DNA from: Xylona heveae TC161
Lineage: Eukaryota; Ascomycota; Xylonomycetes; Xylonales; Xylonaceae
Assembly (NCBI RefSeq): GCF_001619985.1
Contig: NW_017264201.1
Coordinates: 1,178,001-1,242,000, forward strand
DNA length: 64,000 nt
Direction: 5' to 3'
The translations under genes and the position numbers were made by a program. This document shows, piece after piece, positions 59,377 through 64,000 of the stretch (the stretch's first letter is position 1; every line of letters starts with the position of its first letter). Below the pieces are notes generated by a model. It saw nothing but the letters and a program-made list of their open reading frames with translations, did no database searches and was not told where the DNA came from.

Positions 59377-61760
59377 ATGGAGCTTGACGGTGCCTTACTC
59401 ACCGTTCCGAGCCCCCTCGAGGCTTCCCATGGTCGCGACATCAACACTACCACACGTCATCCTTACTCTTCATCACTCTCTTCCTCTGCCTCTTCCTCTT
59501 CCTCCTCTGTCTTTTCTGTCGACTCAATCCTGTCTCAAAGCTCGGCCAGCTCTGCGAGCTCGTCCCGTTCGCTTCAGGCCCTCCTGGAGAATGATAATGA
59601 TGCGTCGTATCCGTCTTCTGCTTCCCAATGTTCAATCGCTCGGATCACCGCTGCGACCAATACTACTGGAACGGAATCGGTTGCTGCGTCGTTGTCGGCC
59701 TCAAAGGTTGCCGCTGGTGTAGTCCCCTCGGAGCTGCGCAAGCACCCCAGGCGGACACAAGCTGCGGCGCCCTGCGCGGGTCAGGTCTCCGGTGCTTGTT
59801 CGCAAGTGCCTTCAGCCCGGGCTCCGCCTTCCCTGGTGCGCCAGAGCGAACGGAAAGTCAACTTCGTCGATAATCTTGTCGGTAAGGAATCTGTACCCAC
59901 CACTACTGGCCCACCAAGTCTCGTGCTAAAGCGTTTTGTCATCCTCAAGTCTCTGCTGCACAGATGGTCGAGACTATCTGGCCCCTTTCGGACGTTAGCT
60001 GCCGCACCGGCAACAACCTGGGGAGTAAGAGTGTACTTCCTCTCCGCACCTTCATTCAGGAGACACTGCGGCGCTCAAGGACCTCTTATTCCACACTCCA
60101 GGTTGCGCTCTACTACCTCGTCCTGATCAAGTCCCATGTCCCGAAGCACGATTTCACCATGGAGCAGCCGCCAGAGGACAGCCACAGCATTCGGGCCCTT
60201 CAGTGTGGCCGCAGGATGTTTTTGGCCGCCTTGATCCTTGCCTCCAAGTACCTCCAGGATCGGAATTACTCTGCTCGTGCGTGGAGCAAGATTTCTGGAC
60301 TCAACACCTGCGAAATCAATGCCAATGAGCTGTCTTTTCTCAAGGCCGTAAATTGGCGGCTGCACATATCCGAGCCCGTATTCCAGCGGTGGACTGATAT
60401 TGTCCTCAAGTATACTCCATCGGCGCCGTCTGCATCCCCTGTTGCTGCGTCTTCTCCAATTCCCCTGGATAAGAACATGAGCAATGCGTGGCGATCCGTC
60501 ATTCCCCGGCTAACACCGGAGCTCGAAAATATCGAACCCCCGGCCGTGGAAGTGACGGAACCCCGTCGCATCGTCTCACCGGTCAGCCTCAACTGCTCTC
60601 CTCATCTTGCTGTTGAGTCTGAGCGTTTCAATGCTTGCGACATGTCGACGACTTCCACCTTGCCTACGCCGAAACCATTGTGCGTTCCGCCACGTGTGCT
60701 GGAGCCCACTCCGCGCTTCCAGCCTCAGACGCTCCCGTCTCTATCGCGCATGGTACCGCTTCCGACTCCTTCTCCGTCGCCGCCTTATGGCTTTCCGGGT
60801 TCGACACCGAGCGTGCCTGACATGTGCCTGAGACGGCCGTCGATTGGGTCAGCGTTGGCAATGGCTCAGAACGCTTGCATGGCCCGCACCTCGTTGGAGC
60901 AGTGGGTCGTTCCTCCCACTTCTGCATCTGCTGCCAAGCCTTTTGTCCCCGAGGGCTACGTTTCTGGACGTCGGACATCGCTCGCTCGCTCGTCGCCTCC
61001 GGTCTCGTCACCAGAGTCTATGACGTCGGACAATTCTTCTGCTTCATCTTCACGGTCTTCTCGATCCTCTTCGATTTCCTCTGTTGCGTCTTCACTGTGC
61101 GCGCCACCTTCAGCCAATTTCTTGGCTGCTCGGGCGACTTGTCGGAACGCAACGCTGAAGGGATCTGCAAGGGCCATTCGAGGCGGTTCCGTGTTTGAAG
61201 ATGTCTTGGAGAGTGCCGAGTGCACGTCCTCGCCCGAGTCGTACGCCGGGTCCGTCCACTCTGTCCCGGACTTTTCGAACTTTTCCCTCAGCAGTGGTAC
61301 GCCTTATGAGCGATCAGTCTCTTCCCGTGCTCCCCCTTGCGAGACCGTGCAACCTAGTTGCCTCATGCTCAACCAAGGCACCGAGTCGGGGGATGGCTCT
61401 TCTGTTCTGAGGGGCCAGAAGCGAAGTCGAGGTTGCGAAGAGCCATCGCTGCAGCGTCACGTGCGCAAGCTGATGGCCTCGCAATCTCTCCGAGGGGATA
61501 TGGTGGTTCAGGATCGGTCCTCTACCAGCACTCCTTCAATCCTCTTGGATCGTTCCTACCAGTCAACACCCACTGTTGTTGGAACTGGCGTCGAAGACGG
61601 CGCAGTCGTCGCCAAGGCGACACAGCTGCCCACGAGCTTTGCCACGTATCGTCTCCCTCTGCAGAAGGACATGGGACGAAAGCGAGCGTGCTGCGCTGAA
61701 GAAGCACGTGTAGTTCCCGATGCAGGGTCTCGGCCCAGCATGTGGAATGACGTCTTATGA
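59377..61760 (+). CDS. Pho80/Pcl-family cyclin (Pho85 cyclin-like)
   Basis: Exons 59377-59881 and 59950-61760 encode 771 residues. The cyclin box of the Pho80 family spans roughly residues 165-310: QMVETIWPLSDV, LRTFIQETLRRSRTSYSTLQ, RRMFLAALILASKYLQDRNY and SKISGLNTCEINANELSFLK. Such cyclins bind a Pho85-type kinase and control nutrient sensing, morphogenesis or the cell cycle. The N-terminal 160 residues are a Ser-rich, probably disordered tail, and the C-terminal 450 residues are Ser/Pro-rich with many possible phosphorylation sites. The intron acceptor CTCAAG at 59949 keeps the frame (DNLV|VSAAQMVE); the nearer CACAG would break it. The start is the ATG at 59377. The long leader with an upstream frame suggests translational control. 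The exact cyclin subtype is uncertain. Confidence 0.86.
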
Positions 61761-62624
61761 TTGCGTTAAAACTCTCTCTCTAATGCCTCCCCCCACCGCT
61801 TTCCACGACAACCCGCCCCAAAAAGATATAACCAAATTTAATATATAATCTGGTGTGTGTGTGCCTTTTTTTTTCCTTTTTGTCCAAAGTGGCAAGACAT
61901 GGGAAGGCGAAAAAGGAAGACTTGAGACTTGCTACTTGCTACGGCTTTGCTTAGCTTTCCTTTTGTTGTCAAGCAACTGCTATTCTGCTGCTCCACAACG
62001 CTGCTTTTTTTGCGCACAACAAAAGAGGTTTTCTATCCTTTTCCTTTCTTTTTGGATTGGATCTTCTGGCAACTTGCATCGTTTGCGCAACATGGCATTT
62101 GTCTTGGCTGGGATATACCTATCCCTTCCACTTTACCCCCTTACCTGTCTTTTCTCCCGTCCCTACCTTTTCTTCTCTTCCTCACCTCGCTATCCGTCTT
62201 CACATCCTCCTTTTTCTTGCTCATCTCGTCTGCTACTCTATATCTCCACCCCCGACATGTCCAACCAACAAACTTGTTCGTTGTTGGCCCCGGGGATCTG
62301 TTTTCGCGTCGCGTCGCTTCGACTCTCACGCAATGATATCACTTCTACATTATTTGCCTTGGCGAGGGGGGGTTTGGTCCTTTGGTCCCGTTGGTCCCGG
62401 TGTTTTCTTCTTCCTTTTCCTCCTCCTTTTTCCCCCCTCTCCTTTTCTTCTTTACCGCTCTCCTACCCCTTGGCTCCCTGGTACGGGTTACGGTACGGGT
62501 TCCGGTACGGGGACTTTTCTCTTGACTTTTTTTTTCGCTCGTACCACCTCTAGTCACTCCTAGCATCGTAGTTTATAGTAGCTATATATATCAACCATAC
62601 CAAATGAATTATCACCTTATCTTC

Positions 62625-62830
62625 ATATCATTATCATTATCATTATCATGTCGTCATATCAACATAGCTTTATAGCATCATATCTTCATATCATTGTAAC
62701 AGTCATCATTGTTCCCATTGTCATCGTCAGCATTACCATCATTGTTATCATCATATCATCATATCATCATGTCATTATCATTGTTAATATGCTTGTTGAT
62801 TTGATTGTCATCATCATTCTCGACTACCAT
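62625..62830. repeat. ATC/ATT-rich simple repeat
   Basis: Imperfect trinucleotide-type repeats (TCATTA, ATATCATC, TTGTCATC) dominate this stretch. Open frames across it, rich in Ile, Val and His, are artefacts. Confidence 0.85.
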
Positions 62831-63235
62831 TTCCATCGTCCCTGCAGTACTACCACTCCTGCATTACAGTATACCTTACAGTGCTACAATACTACGGTAC
62901 TACTGCACTACCCGTAATCATTATCCTTTGCATCGTAACATTAGTCGACTATTGTAATCTCTCGTCGTCGTTGTCGATGTCATTATTGTCGTATCCTCAT
63001 TAAGCCATGTACGTTATGAGGCCAGGGCGGTGATACTACTAGGTATATACGGAGTAGATTAAGCTTCTGTATCGACTATGTATCGTACCTTGCCTTAAGT
63101 TCATTAATGTATACTAACTTAGCAAGTAAAGTCAAGGCAGACAGGCAGGCGGCTACGGGTGTATGACTAATGGTAGGTAAAGCTATGTTTGTCTAAAATG
63201 ATATGTTCATTGATATGGATATTTGATATGGATAT

Positions 63236-63316
63236 GCTAGTACACAGTACGAAATACAAAACATGAAATACACAGTACGAAATACAAAGTATGAAATACA
63301 CAGTACAAATACACCC
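63236..63316. repeat. Diverged tandem repeat of about 28 bp
   Basis: About three copies of a unit containing ACACAGTACGAAATACAAA lie head to tail, with small differences. No function is evident. Confidence 0.75.
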
Positions 63317-63676
63317 TGGGAGAAATGGCATGAGGTGATTACGAGGTACAATATATATCTTGCCGAGTGTCTTAAAGGGGAAAATGGAATGAACGCGTAA
63401 GGGAAGACAATGGGATAAAGACGCAAGAAGACAAGAAAGTGAAAAGTAGGCTGTTGTTTTTGATTCCTAATCTATTTGTTTTGATTGAGGCTGTGAATTC
63501 ATTATGCACCCCATGGGCATATTGGTTATTGGTTATTGGTCAGATCAGCTCAAACACAAACTCAAAATTCTGAAGCCTCGAATGCTCTACTACTCAAACA
63601 CTCAGACACTCAAAAGCTCAAAAGCTCAAAAGCCACAAGCCCTCCTCCTTCCCGAACATCAATACGCAGGATCAGA

Positions 63677-64000
63677 TTACAGATACTGCTCAAATGCCTT
63701 GGCGGTATCACGAACCGACTTGTCAAAGGGAATATAGTCCCATCCACCACCAATCGCGTCTATGATCTTGGTGCCATACACCTTGGGGCCGTCCTCGGGG
63801 AAGCGCCAGCCGGGCAAGACGTAGCCTGCTCCGGGGTTGCCCTTGGGGATAATGTCGGTGCGTTGCGGGTATGCTTCGCGCAGCGCATCGGCAATGGCTT
63901 GCGGAGGAGCTGTGCCCGCGACGGCGAGGAAGCGCTGGCCGGCGCTCTGAGCGGGATGCTCGGCGGCCCAGATGTGGATGGTCGCGACGTCGCGGACGTC
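63677..64000 (-). CDS. NAD(P)-dependent epimerase/reductase, C-terminal part
   Basis: This is the last exon of a gene that begins beyond the window. It encodes 107 residues ending in KAFEQYL. The start, DVRDVATIHIWAAEHP, matches the conserved segment of extended short-chain dehydrogenases of the dihydroflavonol-reductase/Gre2 ketoreductase group (usually VDVRDVA.AH). Further strings are GQRFLAVAGTAPPQAIAD and DKSVRDTAKAFEQ, typical of the C-terminal substrate domain. It should reduce a carbonyl with NADPH. The nucleotide-binding half and the Tyr-Lys catalytic pair lie outside the window, so the substrate cannot be guessed. Confidence 0.82.
   Translation of the reverse strand, partial: DVRDVATIHIWAAEHPAQSAGQRFLAVAGTAPPQAIADALREAYPQRTDIIPKGNPGAGYVLPGWRFPEDGPKVYGTKIIDAIGGGWDYIPFDKSVRDTAKAFEQYL

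Larger units (their letters stand above)
61761..63676. other. Convergent intergenic region with simple repeats
   Basis: The first 800 bp are strongly T/C-rich, probably the cyclin 3' untranslated region, and give Phe/Leu/Ser-rich frames (61855-62563) that I reject. From 62580 to about 62830 there is an ATC/ATT-rich simple repeat. TACGGAGTA lies at 63048-63056 and a diverged tandem repeat at 63236-63316. No gene is supported. Confidence 0.65.

Noticed and set aside
61855-62563. Hydrophobic open frames downstream of the cyclin gene
   Set aside because: They are T-rich 3' flank sequence that imitates membrane segments, with no homologue recognised.
62648-62917. Ile/Val/His-rich open frame
   Set aside because: It is a translation of the ATC/ATT simple repeat.

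Overview
The window is nuclear DNA of a filamentous ascomycete (Pezizomycotina), most likely a eurotiomycete related to Aspergillus, Penicillium or Talaromyces. The evidence is the split genes with short introns (mostly 50-120 nt, GTAAGT/GTGAGT donors, CTNAC branch sites), the fungal gene families, a decayed Tad-type LINE with C-to-T style stop codons, and a short motif (TACTCYGTA) scattered between genes. The species cannot be fixed from the sequence. I find 21 protein genes, two of them cut by the window edges. I found no rRNA gene, no convincing tRNA gene and no CRISPR array.

Layout. 1-1536: 3' part of a phosphate:H+ symporter gene (+), followed by a CTTT microsatellite. 2788-4499: Rax1-like RGS membrane protein (-). 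4500-7861: no supported gene. 7862-9303: GT69 mannosyltransferase (-). 10857-14675: class 3 lipase (+). 15577-16548: unrecognised small membrane protein (-). 17071-18810: TRIP4/ASC-1 zinc-finger protein (-), divergent from a FAR1-type DNA-binding protein (+, 19386-20764). 22095-24532: ferric reductase (-). 24533-26975: decayed DNA with a LINE fossil. 26976-27959: APH-family phosphotransferase (-), divergent from exosome subunit Rrp43 (+, 28583-29620). 30232-32192: Rab escort protein (+). 32704-33347: PPIL1-type cyclophilin (-), divergent from signal peptide peptidase (+, 33884-35909). 36480-38645: tRNA Um44 methyltransferase (+). 39199-42933: SMC5 (-). 43344-45461: fumarase (-). 46226-47701: TauD/Jlp1-like dioxygenase (-), divergent from a Dal5/Seo1-family transporter (+, 48931-50756), followed by an ACC-synthase-like PLP enzyme (+, 51554-53414). 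53415-59376: gene-poor, ending in the leader of a Pho80-family cyclin (+, 59377-61760). 63677-64000: 3' end of an NAD(P)-dependent reductase (-).

Most genes are housekeeping genes with unrelated jobs: RNA processing and modification, vesicle prenylation, chromosome maintenance, the TCA cycle. The one stretch that looks like a functional group is 46226-53414: a sulfonate-type dioxygenase, a transporter of the family that includes the yeast Seo1 permease, and a PLP enzyme of the ACC-synthase/C-S-lyase-like group. A perfect match to the fungal Cys3/MetR sulfur-regulator site lies in the shared promoter at 48610-48619. I infer a small sulfur-scavenging module.

Other points to check are a GC-AG intron in the cyclophilin gene, a fumarase gene whose first exon is nearly exactly the mitochondrial presequence, a retained-intron frame in the small membrane protein that would add a membrane helix, a stop-free poly-C intron in the phosphate transporter, and low-complexity inserts inside the catalytic domains of Trm44 and the ferric reductase.
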